Shown: positions 16,580 to 24,726, counted from the stretch's first letter. The stretch is 64,000 bases of DNA from an uncultured Alsobacter sp. (GCF_945952055.1 NZ_CAMFHB010000018.1:48349-112348); one strand, 5' to 3'. Translations and numbers: made by a program. Notes: generated by a model from the letters alone, not told the origin.

Positions 16580-16964
16580 GCGCGGTGCAGCCTCCATACC
16601 CGGGCTCTTCACCGAGGTCCTCTCCCAGCTGACCCACCTGTTCCGGACCGAGCTGCGTCTGTTCAAGACGGAGCTGTCGGAAAAGGTGACCACGGCCACC
16701 GCCGCCGCCGGCATGATCGTCGCCGGCGCGGTGCTGGGGATCGGGGCCCTCTATCTCTTCCTGCAGGGGATCGTCCTGCTGCTGGTGTCCTTCGGCGTGC
16801 CCTCGCAGTGGGCGACCTTCGCGGTCGCCATCGTCGTGGGCCTCATCGGCTACCTCATCGTGCGCAAGGGGCTGGGCGACCTGTCCGCTTCCAACCTCGC
16901 TCCGGAACGCACGCTGCAGTCGCTGAACCGGGATGCCGCCGTCGCCAAGGAGCAAGTGCAATGA
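16569..16964 (+). CDS. phage-holin-family (DUF1469-like) small membrane protein
   Basis: This 131-residue protein has an N-terminal amphipathic helix (LFTEVLSQLTHLFRTELRLF, then KTELSEKV) followed by two hydrophobic hairpins, TAAAGMIVAGAVLGIGALYL, then FLQGIVLLLVSFGV, and WATFAVAIVVGLIGYLIV. That layout is typical of the family labelled phage holin 3_6 / DUF1469. Despite the label these are chromosomal stress-cluster proteins in alphaproteobacteria, and there is no phage gene nearby. The ATG at 16569 lies inside the end of the upstream gene, and its stop overlaps the next start (16961-16964). Confidence 0.75.
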   Translation: MADERGAASIPGLFTEVLSQLTHLFRTELRLFKTELSEKVTTATAAAGMIVAGAVLGIGALYLFLQGIVLLLVSFGVPSQWATFAVAIVVGLIGYLIVRKGLGDLSASNLAPERTLQSLNRDAAVAKEQVQ

Positions 16965-18262
16965 CCTCTTCACGAGACATCGAACGCGAGGCCGAGGAGT
17001 CGCGCGCCCAGCTGTCCTCCACCCTGGAGCAACTGCGTGACCGGCTCACGCCGGGCCAGATCGTCGACGACATGCTGACGGGGTCGGGCGCCGGCGCCCG
17101 CGCCTTTGTCGGCAACCTGGGAACCACGGTGCGCGACAATCCGCTGCCGTCGCTGCTCATCGGGGCCGGCATCCTCATGATGATGACGGGTTCGCCGACC
17201 CTGGGCCTCGGCGGCTCCTCGTCGCGCATGCGGTCCTACGCGGATGACGGCCGGGACGAGAGCCGCTGGCGCGGCGGCGACGTCTGGGACAGCGAGGAAG
17301 GCGAAGGCATCACGGACAAGGTCGGCGACATGGCCGCACGGGCCGGCGACAGCGTCAGTTCGGCCGCATCGAGTGCGATGTCCGGGCTGCGGGACGCCGC
17401 CGAGTCGGTGCGCGACACCGCCAGCAGCATGGCCGACAGCGTCACCGGTGCCTTCCGGTCGACGACCGACAGCGCGAGCCATCTCGGTGAGAACGCTGGC
17501 CGCTGGACCGACAATGCGCGCCACATGGCCAGCGACATGGGCGACCAGGTGTCCGACACGATGCGCACCGCCACCGGGCGCACCATGGACATGGGTCGCC
17601 AGGCGCAGGACCGCATGGGGCGCATGATGGAGGAGCAGCCGCTCTTAATGGGCGCGATCGGCCTCTTCGTCGGCGCGGCTCTCGGCGCGCTCCTGCCGTC
17701 GACGCGGGTCGAGAACCGCCTGATGGGCGACACCGCCGACCGGGTCAAGGACACGGCCACCGGGCTCGCCGCCGAACAGTTCGAGCATGCCCAGGAGGTG
17801 GCCGGCGAGGTCCTCGACCGGGTCAAGGACGAAGCCGCGAGCCAGGGCCTGACGCTCGACGCCGCCAAGGAGAAGGCCAAGGCCGCCGCCAGCGACATCG
17901 GCGAGAAGGTCCAGGCCGTGGCCGGCAAGGCCGCCGAAGCCGCGGGTGGCGCTGCCACCGACGGCGCCGGTCGCCAGGGCACGGGTGGTCAGGGCGCCAG
18001 CGGGCAGCAGGGCATGAGCGGGCAGGGCGGACAGGCCGGTGCCGGCCGCCAGGGCGAGGCCGGCGCGCGTTCGCCGACCGATCCCGTGGTGACACGGACC
18101 GCGGGCGGCTCCGCCCTCGGCGGGGAGGCCGGCGCGGCGTCCCCCAGCCCGTCGCCCGCCCCGACCAGGCCCGGTGTCGTGCCGCCGCCGGCGGGCGCAT
18201 CGTCGCCGTCGGGCGGCGCCACTGCCGCCGGCAAGCCGAAGGGCAGCGGCTCGCTACTCTGA
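16961..18262 (+). CDS. DUF3618-type membrane-associated protein with long helical tail
   Basis: The 433-residue product begins with the DUF3618 signature (DIEREAEESRAQLSSTLEQL, then RDRLTPGQIVDDML). Hydrophobic segments are PLPSLLIGAGILMMMTG and PLLMGAIGLFVGAALGALLP. Between and after them are LEA-like Ala/Asp/Ser-rich helices with recurrent DSVxxAxS and DRVKDxA patterns, and a Gly/Gln then Pro/Ser-rich low-complexity end. Its start overlaps the preceding stop (ATGA) and a strong terminator follows 23 bases after the stop, closing the three-gene operon. The role is unknown; membrane or desiccation/osmotic stress is a guess from composition. Confidence 0.72.
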   Translation: MTSSRDIEREAEESRAQLSSTLEQLRDRLTPGQIVDDMLTGSGAGARAFVGNLGTTVRDNPLPSLLIGAGILMMMTGSPTLGLGGSSSRMRSYADDGRDESRWRGGDVWDSEEGEGITDKVGDMAARAGDSVSSAASSAMSGLRDAAESVRDTASSMADSVTGAFRSTTDSASHLGENAGRWTDNARHMASDMGDQVSDTMRTATGRTMDMGRQAQDRMGRMMEEQPLLMGAIGLFVGAALGALLPSTRVENRLMGDTADRVKDTATGLAAEQFEHAQEVAGEVLDRVKDEAASQGLTLDAAKEKAKAAASDIGEKVQAVAGKAAEAAGGAATDGAGRQGTGGQGASGQQGMSGQGGQAGAGRQGEAGARSPTDPVVTRTAGGSALGGEAGAASPSPSPAPTRPGVVPPPAGASSPSGGATAAGKPKGSGSLL

Positions 18263-18285
18263 GGCCTTGGCCGACATCATCATCG

Positions 18286-18320
18286 GGGCGGCCGGATCTC
18301 ACGATCCGGCCGCCCTTTTT
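18286..18320 (+). terminator. rho-independent terminator of the three-gene stress operon
   Basis: A perfect 13-bp stem, GGGCGGCCGGATC (18286-18298) with GATCCGGCCGCCC (18303-18315), closes a TCAC loop and is followed directly by TTTTT. Confidence 0.92.
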
Positions 18321-18388
18321 CGTAGCCGTTGAACTTACCGGGACCCTGCCGCGTTTGCGTTCGGACAGTGGCAAATCGGAGATCTGAC

Positions 18389-18601
18389 ATGAAGCGAATC
18401 GCTTTCGCACTGGGCGGCCTGGCTCTCGCGGCCGGGCTCGGCGCCTGCACCACCACGGAATCGCGGCTCGCGGGAGCCGGCACGGGCGCGGTCGCCGGCG
18501 CTGCCGTCGCGGGCCCGATCGGCGCGGGCGTGGGCGGTGTGGCGGGAGCCGTCGCGGGACCGTCCGTGTCTCGCGAAATCGGAACGTCGCGCCGGCGCTA
18601 A
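18389..18601 (+). CDS. small glycine-rich lipoprotein
   Basis: The 70-residue product starts MKRIAFALGGLALAAGLGAC with lipobox LGAC, so the mature protein would be acylated at Cys20 or thereabouts. The remainder is an Ala/Gly-rich glycine-zipper-like stretch (GAGTGAVAGAAVAGPIGAGV, then GGVAGAVAGP) and a short basic end. I chose the ATG at 18389; an earlier in-frame ATG lacks a signal peptide. Glycine-zipper lipoproteins of this size sit in the outer membrane, but no function can be assigned. It is the first gene after the terminator at 18320. Confidence 0.75.
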   Translation: MKRIAFALGGLALAAGLGACTTTESRLAGAGTGAVAGAAVAGPIGAGVGGVAGAVAGPSVSREIGTSRRR

Positions 18602-18641
18602 GACGCCCGCGCCGGAACTCTGACAAGGAAAGGGAGCTGCA

Positions 18642-18716
18642 GTGAACAACATCATCTATCTCGTCGGACTCGTCGTCGTGGTCATGGCCGTTTTGGCTTT
18701 CTTCGGTCTGCGCTGA
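18642..18716 (+). CDS. 24-residue single-span membrane microprotein
   Basis: A GTG start at 18642 with AAGGAAAGGGAG a few bases upstream opens a 24-codon frame ending TGA at 18714. The product is MNNIIYLVGLVVVVMAVLAF then FGLR: one transmembrane helix and a short basic C-terminus. Such a composition is very unlikely by chance in GC-rich DNA. From memory, near-identical 24-residue proteins are widespread in Hyphomicrobiales but usually left unannotated or called hypothetical. It follows the glycine-zipper lipoprotein by 40 bases and may share its transcript. Confidence 0.7.
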   Translation: MNNIIYLVGLVVVVMAVLAFFGLR

Positions 18717-18817
18717 CGGCGCTGTCCCCAGCCAATCGGGCTCGCGGGGCGACCGCGCCTTGATCGCCCCGCGACCCACGCGCTAAGCCCGGAGCCGGGT
18801 GCAACCGGGACGGACCG

Positions 18818-19651
18818 ATGGCGCGACACGATGAGGCAGCCTCCGCGGCTGCGACCGATCTGACGGAACGAAGCCACGCGCGGCCTTCGCGCAGCGTTGC
18901 CAGACGGCAGACGCAGGCGCATCCACCCGCCTCGGTGGCCTTCCTGTTCGAACGCCCGCCCCTCATTCCCGGCGAATCCGAACGCGAGTGGCGCGGCCTG
19001 CTGACGGGCCTTGCCGACAGCCTCCAGCCCGCGACGGTCGTCGATTGGCTCCGGCTGCGCGACGTCGTCAACGGGATCTGGGAGGCCCTGCGCCTCGAAC
19101 GCTTCCGCGACACCCTCATTGCCCTCCAGCGCGACCAGGCGGCGGCGGACCTTTTCGAAGGCCTGCTGCGGTCCGAGATCAAGGATCCCGACGCGCGGCG
19201 GGCCGCGGCCCAGTTGCTGGCGCGCGGCTGGATCGCGGGCAAGGTGACGGAGCGGCGCGAGGGGGAACGCCTGCTGGACCGGGCCGGCCTGCGCGCCGAG
19301 GCGGTCGAGGCGGCCGCGTTCCTGGGGCAGATGGACGTCCACGAGCGCCTGGACCGCATGCGCCGGCGTGCGGAGGCGGCCCGCGACGCGGGGCTGCCGG
19401 CCGCCGGGAGCCAGCCCCAGCCGGCCGGAGCCGATCTCGTCATCGAGGCGGAGGTGGTGCCGCCGCCGCGCCGCCTGCCGCGTCGCCAGGCTTCCCCGCC
19501 GGCGTCGATCGAGGCCGTGGCGGAGGCCGTCGACGCGACAGCGGCGGACGAGCCCGCCAAGGCCAAGCGCGCGAAGGCGCCCCGCGCCGAGGCGCCCGCG
19601 CCTGAGCCGCAGCCCGATCTGTTCGGCATGGCCGGCGGGGTCGCTGCGTGA
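18818..19651 (+). CDS. protein of unknown function with disordered C-terminal third
   Basis: The family is not recognised. The 277-residue product has a basic, disordered N-terminus (1-35), then a helical central region (about 40-190) with WRGLLTGLADSLQPATVVDW. The last 80 residues are rich in Pro/Ala/Lys/Glu and end QPDLFGMAGGVAA. Its stop overlaps the next start by four bases (GTGA), so the two are coupled. Nothing suggests export or membrane insertion. Confidence 0.6.
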   Translation: MARHDEAASAAATDLTERSHARPSRSVARRQTQAHPPASVAFLFERPPLIPGESEREWRGLLTGLADSLQPATVVDWLRLRDVVNGIWEALRLERFRDTLIALQRDQAAADLFEGLLRSEIKDPDARRAAAQLLARGWIAGKVTERREGERLLDRAGLRAEAVEAAAFLGQMDVHERLDRMRRRAEAARDAGLPAAGSQPQPAGADLVIEAEVVPPPRRLPRRQASPPASIEAVAEAVDATAADEPAKAKRAKAPRAEAPAPEPQPDLFGMAGGVAA

Positions 19652-20094
19652 TTTCGCAGAAGAAGCTCGAGGCCAACCGGCGCAATGCGCGCCGGAGCAC
19701 CGGGCCGCGCTCGGACGAGGGGAAGGCCCGGTCGAGGCTGAACGCCGTCAGCCACGGCCTCGCGGCCCAGCTTTCGGCGGTGATCGGGGCCGAGGAGATC
19801 GCCCGCATCGCCGATCTGCTGGCCCCGCAGGACGCTCCCGAGCCCCACAAGGCCGCGGCCTGGAGGCTCGCGCAGGGCGAGGTTCTGCTCGATCGCTGCC
19901 GCCTGGCGCGCGCCACCATCGCCTCGGGGGCGGCCGGCCCGCAGACCGCCGACGCCGCCGTCCTGGCCGACGTGGCCGCCCGCCTGCAGGCGATCGACCG
20001 CTACGAGCGGCGGGCGCGCAGGGAAATCGCGGCCGCCCGCGCCATGCTGGCGGAGGCCACCGCCGGTGCCGCCGGACGCGACGGCGAGCGCTGA
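19648..20094 (+). CDS. small basic protein with STGPRSDEGKARSRLNAVSHGL motif family N-terminus
   Basis: The 148-residue product starts from GTG at 19648 overlapping the previous stop. The N-terminal block NRRNARRSTGPRSDEGKARS then RLNAVSHGLAA is shared by many small bacterial proteins of unknown role, some found near mobile DNA. The rest is an Arg/Ala-rich helical region. The block is basic and could contact nucleic acid, but this is inference. A short region with an inverted TTTTC/GAAAA stretch follows before the phosphatase gene. Confidence 0.6.
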   Translation: MISQKKLEANRRNARRSTGPRSDEGKARSRLNAVSHGLAAQLSAVIGAEEIARIADLLAPQDAPEPHKAAAWRLAQGEVLLDRCRLARATIASGAAGPQTADAAVLADVAARLQAIDRYERRARREIAAARAMLAEATAGAAGRDGER

Positions 20095-20175
20095 ACGGTT
20101 TTCACGCTGCGGAAAACGTCCTATCAGGGGCGCCGGCCGGCGCCCCGCGCGCCGTTGCGTCTCCCGAGGTCCCCG

Positions 20176-20736
20176 ATGCCCGACACCGTCATCCTGATCC
20201 GCCACGCCCAGTCGACCTTCAACGCCCACTACGCGGCGACCGGGCTCGACCCCGGGCATATCGATGCGCGGCTTTCGGATCTCGGCCTGACCCAGGTCTC
20301 GGAGGCCCGCGAGCGGCTGGCCTCCACGCCGGTCGATCTCGTGGTGGTGTCGCCGCTGACCCGGGCCTTGCAGACCGCGCACGGCATCTTCGGGGATCGG
20401 GCCATCCCCATGCACGTCACCTGCCTGCACCGCGAGCGGCTGGAGAGCAGCTGCGACGTCGGCCGCTCGCCGCTGCACCTGGCCACGGATTTCCCGCAAC
20501 TCGCCTTCGATCACCTGACCGATCCGTGGTGGCATGCGCCGGAGGGCCACGAGGGACCCTTCGCCCAGGAGCCCGAGGATGTCTTCCTCGACCGCGTGGC
20601 GCGGTTTCGCGCCTGGGTGGCCGAGCGTCCGGAGCCCCGGGTCGCCGTGATCGGGCACGGGACGTTTTTCCGCGCCCTGACCGGTCGGGCCTTCGCGAAT
20701 GCGGAGGACTTCGTATGGGATGGCTGGAGTCTGTGA
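20176..20736 (+). CDS. histidine phosphatase (phosphoglycerate mutase-like) family protein
   Basis: The 186-residue product begins with the catalytic RHG-type motif (VILIRHAQSTFN), whose histidine is transiently phosphorylated. A second histidine is in AVIGHGTFFRALTG. DLVVVSPLTRALQTA is the usual substrate-pocket run. I chose the ATG at 20176; an in-frame TTG upstream has no better ribosome site. Substrate cannot be told: the family covers sugar phosphates, phosphoproteins and small metabolites. It is followed by the promoter region of the RTX protease. Confidence 0.85.
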   Translation: MPDTVILIRHAQSTFNAHYAATGLDPGHIDARLSDLGLTQVSEARERLASTPVDLVVVSPLTRALQTAHGIFGDRAIPMHVTCLHRERLESSCDVGRSPLHLATDFPQLAFDHLTDPWWHAPEGHEGPFAQEPEDVFLDRVARFRAWVAERPEPRVAVIGHGTFFRALTGRAFANAEDFVWDGWSL

Positions 20737-20774
20737 TCGCAGTAATCGAAACCTAACAATACGAAGCACAATCC

Positions 20775-20786
20775 CTCAAATTTGAG
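20775..20786. promoter_or_regulatory. 12-base perfect palindrome upstream of the RTX protease gene
   Basis: CTCAAATTTGAG lies 76 bases before the protease start, within an AT-rich stretch likely to hold its promoter. Its core TCAAATTTGA recurs in the palindrome at 912-923. Confidence 0.35.
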
Positions 20787-20861
20787 ACAATCGCATAACT
20801 TCCGCACAGCGCGGTACGGTCTAGACGTGGCTTCAGCGCGGTTCGATTTGCTGGATACGTC

Positions 20862-23603
20862 ATGGCCACGAAGCCCCTCTATACCCTCGACCAGGTTGTT
20901 GCTCAGCTCGACAGCGGCTATCACTGGTCCGGCCTTGACCTGACGTATTCGTTTCCGACGACGGCCTCCTGGTTCCCCTACGCCGAGGCGGCGGGCTTCA
21001 GCGCCTTTACCGAAGCCCAGAAGGCAGCCGCCCGCGCCGCGCTCTCCCTGTGGGACGACCTGATCGCGCCCGACTTCCGCGAGGTCACCGGGTCGAACGC
21101 CAATATCAAGTACGAGAACACCACCACCAATATCGGCTATGCCCACGCCTACTACCCCGGCACCTACACCGGCGCCGGTTCGGTCTGGATGAACAGCAAC
21201 TACGGGGTGGGCAGCGGCACCAACAACCTGATGACCCCCGTCGTCGGCGACTGGGGTTTCCAGACCTTCCTGCACGAGACGGGTCACGCGCTCGGGCTGG
21301 ACCATGCCGGCGAGTACAATGGCGGTTCGCCCACCTACGCCCTGAACGCCACCTATTTCCAGGACAGCCAGCAGTACACGGTGATGTCCTACTTCACCGC
21401 CGACAACACCGGCGCCGACTGGTTCGCCAGCGACGGCCGCTGGTACTACCCGCAGACGCCGATGCTCTACGACGTGCTGGCGATGCAGGCGATGTACGGC
21501 GCCGAGACGACCACCCGCACGGGCAACACGACCTACGGCTTCAACGCGACGTCGGACGTGCCGTCCGTCTTCAACTTCGCCATCAACAAGCACCCGGTTC
21601 TGTGCATCTACGACTCGGCTGGGATCGACACGCTGGACCTGTCGGGCTGGAACACCGCGTCGCGGATCGATCTCGCGCCCGGCAGCTTCTCCGATTGCGA
21701 CATGATGACCTCGAACGTGTCGATCGCGTTCTCGGCCACCATCGAGAACGCCCGGGGCGGCGGTGGCGCGGACACGATTTCCGGCAACGCCGTGGCCAAC
21801 CTGCTCTCGGGGCTCGCCGGCAACGACACGATCTCCGGCCTCGCCGGCAACGACACGCTGGACGGCGGCGACGGCAACGACAGCCTGAACGGCGGCGCGG
21901 GCAACGATCGCCTGCTGGGCGGCGCGGGCTCGGACACGGCCTTCTACAGCGGCCTGCGGGCGAACTACTCCATCGTCTACGATGCCGTGGCTTCGGCCTT
22001 CACGATCATCGACCTGCGCTCCGCCAGCCCGGACGGCACCGACTGGCTCCAGGGCATCGAATTCGCCCGGTTCACCGACATCCTGTTCGATCTCTCCACC
22101 CTGATCACCACCACGCTGCGGGTGACCGGACCCACCGAGGGCGCCGACACGCTCGCCGGCACGACGGCGGGTGACAGCATCGCGGGCCTGGGCGGCAACG
22201 ACCGTATCGACGGCCTTGCCGGCGATGACTCGCTCGATGGCGGGCTCGGCAACGACACGCTCGTCGGCGGCCTCGGCAACGACAAGTACTGGGTCGACAG
22301 CATCCTGGATCAGATCGTCGAGAACGCCAACGAGGGCATCGACACGGTTCACTCCACCGTGACGCTGACGCTGGCGGCGAATGTCGAAAACCTCGTCCTG
22401 CTCGGCGCGGCCGCCATCAACGGCACCGGCAACGCGCTCGGCAACGTCCTGACCGGCAACGCCGGCAACAACGTCCTGGACGGCGGGGCAGGGGCCGACA
22501 CGATGGTCGGCGGCGGCGGCAACGACACCTATGTGGTCGACCACGTCGGCGACGTCGTCACCGAAGTGGCCGGCGGGGGCATCGACACGGTGCAGTCGTC
22601 GATCGCCTACACGCTGGGCAGCGAGGTCGAGAACCTCGTGCTGACGGGCTCGGCCTCGATCAACGGGACCGGCAACGCCCTGGCGAACAGCCTCACCGGC
22701 AATGCGGGCAACAACGTCCTGGACGGCGGCCTGGGTGCCGACACGATGATCGGTGGCGCGGGCAACGACACCTACGTGGTCGATGCCACCGGCGACGTGG
22801 TCACCGAGCTGGCCGGCGGCGGCCTCGATACGGTGCGCTCGTCGGTGACCTATGGCCTGTCGGCCAATGTCGAGAACCTCGTCCTGACGGGGACCGGCGC
22901 GATCAACGGCACGGGCAACGACCTCGCCAACGTCCTGACCGGCAACGCGGCCGCCAACGTGCTCAATGGCGGTGCGGGCGCCGACACCATGGCCGGCGGC
23001 CAGGGCAACGACACCTACTACGTCGACAACGCCGCGGACTCCGTGGTCGAGTATTCCGGCGAGGGCACCGACACGGTCTATTCCGGCATCGGCCTGACCC
23101 TGTGGGCCAATGTCGAGAACCTGATCTTCACCGGCGCCTCGTCGGTGAACGGGACCGGCAACGCCCTGGCCAACCAGATGACCGGCAACGGGGGCGCCAA
23201 CGTCCTGGACGGCGGCGCCGGAAACGACACCCTCTACGGCATGGCCGGCAACGACGTCCTGCGCGGCGGTGCGGGCGCGGACCAGCTCTTCGGCGGGGTC
23301 GGCAACGACGTGTTCGTCTTCGGAGCGGTGTCCGACAGCACCTCGCTGGCCCGCGACGTCATCCTGGACTTCGTCCAGGGCCAGGACCGCATCGACCTCT
23401 CCGCGATCGACGCCCGCAGCGGCACGGCCTTCGTCAACGATGCCTTCGCCTTCATCGGAACCGGCGCCTTCACCGGCGCCCAGGGCCAGCTGCGCGCCGT
23501 GGGCGGTTTCGTCCAGGGCGACATCAACGGCGACAAGATCGCCGACTTCGAGCTCCAGGTGAACGGCGTGTCCCAGCTGCAGGCCGGCGACTTCGTCCTC
23601 TGA
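20862..23603 (+). CDS. serralysin-like RTX zinc metalloprotease (peptidase M10B)
   Basis: This is a predicted secreted calcium-dependent zinc protease of 913 residues. The zinc motif HETGHALGLDH spans 138-148 (H138, E139, H142, H148), and the Met-turn VMSY is at 174-177. After about 300 residues come RTX calcium-binding nonapeptides (GNDTLDGGDGND and many others). Three 81-residue repeats of the form NDTYVVD...NVENLVLTG...NGTGNALAN follow, then a serralysin-type C-terminal domain ending LQAGDFVL. There is no N-terminal signal peptide, and the final DFVL resembles the C-terminal type I secretion signal of serralysins. No exporter or inhibitor gene is adjacent; the HlyB/HlyD pair at 54-58 kb is a possible route. 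A terminator follows. Confidence 0.9.
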   Translation: MATKPLYTLDQVVAQLDSGYHWSGLDLTYSFPTTASWFPYAEAAGFSAFTEAQKAAARAALSLWDDLIAPDFREVTGSNANIKYENTTTNIGYAHAYYPGTYTGAGSVWMNSNYGVGSGTNNLMTPVVGDWGFQTFLHETGHALGLDHAGEYNGGSPTYALNATYFQDSQQYTVMSYFTADNTGADWFASDGRWYYPQTPMLYDVLAMQAMYGAETTTRTGNTTYGFNATSDVPSVFNFAINKHPVLCIYDSAGIDTLDLSGWNTASRIDLAPGSFSDCDMMTSNVSIAFSATIENARGGGGADTISGNAVANLLSGLAGNDTISGLAGNDTLDGGDGNDSLNGGAGNDRLLGGAGSDTAFYSGLRANYSIVYDAVASAFTIIDLRSASPDGTDWLQGIEFARFTDILFDLSTLITTTLRVTGPTEGADTLAGTTAGDSIAGLGGNDRIDGLAGDDSLDGGLGNDTLVGGLGNDKYWVDSILDQIVENANEGIDTVHSTVTLTLAANVENLVLLGAAAINGTGNALGNVLTGNAGNNVLDGGAGADTMVGGGGNDTYVVDHVGDVVTEVAGGGIDTVQSSIAYTLGSEVENLVLTGSASINGTGNALANSLTGNAGNNVLDGGLGADTMIGGAGNDTYVVDATGDVVTELAGGGLDTVRSSVTYGLSANVENLVLTGTGAINGTGNDLANVLTGNAAANVLNGGAGADTMAGGQGNDTYYVDNAADSVVEYSGEGTDTVYSGIGLTLWANVENLIFTGASSVNGTGNALANQMTGNGGANVLDGGAGNDTLYGMAGNDVLRGGAGADQLFGGVGNDVFVFGAVSDSTSLARDVILDFVQGQDRIDLSAIDARSGTAFVNDAFAFIGTGAFTGAQGQLRAVGGFVQGDINGDKIADFELQVNGVSQLQAGDFVL
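22278..23222 (+). repeat. tandem 243-bp repeats inside the RTX protease gene
   Basis: Equivalent AAC-GAC codons begin units at 22278, 22521, 22764 and 23007, exactly 243 bases (81 codons) apart; the last unit is shorter. Each codes NDxYxVD, then ENLVLTG and GTGNxLAN, then an RTX turn. The strict spacing points to in-frame duplication. Confidence 0.85.
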
Positions 23604-23639
23604 CGCGGGCCGGGCGACACAGCCAAGGCCTCCGAAGAG

Positions 23640-23672
23640 CCCCCGGGCGGGAAACCGCCCGGGGGTTTTTTT
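23640..23672 (+). terminator. rho-independent terminator of the RTX protease gene
   Basis: An 11-bp stem, CCCCCGGGCGG / CCGCCCGGGGG, closes a GAAA loop and is followed by seven T residues. Confidence 0.95.
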
Positions 23673-23746
23673 GTCTGTCGCCGTCCAATGCGCGATGGCC
23701 TGTTGCGAAGGGCTCGTGAAGCTTTTGCCAGTCCAGCCTGCCTGAC

Positions 23747-23849
23747 GCTCTCCGCGTCATGGCCGGGCTTGGCCCGGCCACCCACGACTTCAAAAATGGC
23801 GCAGGCAAAGTCGTGGGTCCCCGGGCCGAGCCCGGGGATGACGGCTGAG
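23747..23849. repeat. REP-like palindromic element, copy 3
   Basis: Left arm TGGCCGGGCTTGGCCCGGCC then ACCCACGACTT; right arm AAGTCGTGGGT then CCCCGGGCCGAGCCCGGGGA. The right arm is almost identical to copy 2 (12657-12760). It lies between the convergent protease and response-regulator genes. Including it, 291 bases (23674-23964) are free of genes. Confidence 0.75.
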
Positions 23850-23964
23850 ATGTGTCGCTGAACTGGACTGCCCGTCCCGGATGTTCGCCATGCGGGCAGG
23901 AGAGGCCGCACGAGGACGTCGGCCTGTGATGCCGCTGAGCGCCCAGGCTCGAAAGCCCGGTCGG

Positions 23965-24726
23965 TCAGTCGCGGCGAACGCTCATGTCCGCGTTGAACAC
24001 GTAGCCGGTGCTGCGGACGTTGGTGATGACCGAGGTGCCGGTCTCGGTGTCGATCTTCTTGCGCAGCTTGCTGACCAGCACGTCGATGGAGCGGCTGTTG
24101 TCCATGAAGGTGCGCTTGAAGATTTCCTGGCCGATGTGCTTGCGGTCGAGGACCTGCCCCTGGTTCTCGAGGAACAGGCGCAGGAGCCTGAACTCGGCAT
24201 CGGTCAGCTTGGAGCCCAATCCGCTCATCTTGGTGGCGACCCGCTCGACCAGGTCGAGCCGGAAGGTGCCGAAGTCCAGCGTGTTGACGGTCTTCTTCTG
24301 CTCGTCCTCGGCCGGGATCAGCTTCACGAGACGGCGCGTGCGCAGCAGCATCTCGCGCATCTCGAAGGGCTTGGTCAGGAAGTCGTCGGCCCCCATCTCG
24401 AGGCACAGGATCCTGTCGAGCGGCGCGTCCTTGGACGAGATCACCATCACCGGGATGCCGCGCTCGGACATGCGCGAGATCAGGTCGTAGCCCTCTCCGT
24501 CATCGAGCATGAGGTCGAGGAGGGCGATGTCGGGGCGGAAGCTTTCGATCAGCTCGCGCGCCCCGGCGATGCTCCAGGCCTCGGCCGTCTCGAACCCGTG
24601 CCCTTGCAGGAACGTGGTCACGAGCATTCGCAACGAGGCGGTGTCCTCGATCACGAGCACGCGGACAGGGGCGGGCACTGGCTGGGCGAGGGTCACACGG
24701 GCATCCGAGAGCATGGACTGAGTCAT
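23965..24726 (-). CDS. OmpR-family response regulator, orphan
   Basis: This is a two-component transcription regulator of 253 residues. The receiver domain (about 21-140) has the acidic pair in VIEDTASLR, phospho-acceptor D71 (IALLDLMLDD) and K119 (FLTKPFE). The winged helix is at about 155-245, with KLTDAEFRLLRLFLENQGQVL and the recognition segment SRSIDVLVSKLRKKID. There is no histidine kinase gene beside it, so its partner is elsewhere. The start could also be the second ATG four codons in. The upstream 390 bases lack genes and should hold its promoter. Confidence 0.88.
   Translation of the reverse strand: MTQSMLSDARVTLAQPVPAPVRVLVIEDTASLRMLVTTFLQGHGFETAEAWSIAGARELIESFRPDIALLDLMLDDGEGYDLISRMSERGIPVMVISSKDAPLDRILCLEMGADDFLTKPFEMREMLLRTRRLVKLIPAEDEQKKTVNTLDFGTFRLDLVERVATKMSGLGSKLTDAEFRLLRLFLENQGQVLDRKHIGQEIFKRTFMDNSRSIDVLVSKLRKKIDTETGTSVITNVRSTGYVFNADMSVRRD

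Noticed and set aside
16569..16964. Holin-family protein as sign of a prophage
   Set aside because: No integrase, capsid, tail, lysis or attachment-site features are near. The gene overlaps two chromosomal stress-type genes, as is usual for this family in alphaproteobacteria.
22278..23222. Regular 243-bp repeats as a CRISPR-like or satellite array
   Set aside because: They are in frame and code RTX protease repeats; repeat and spacer sizes do not fit CRISPR.
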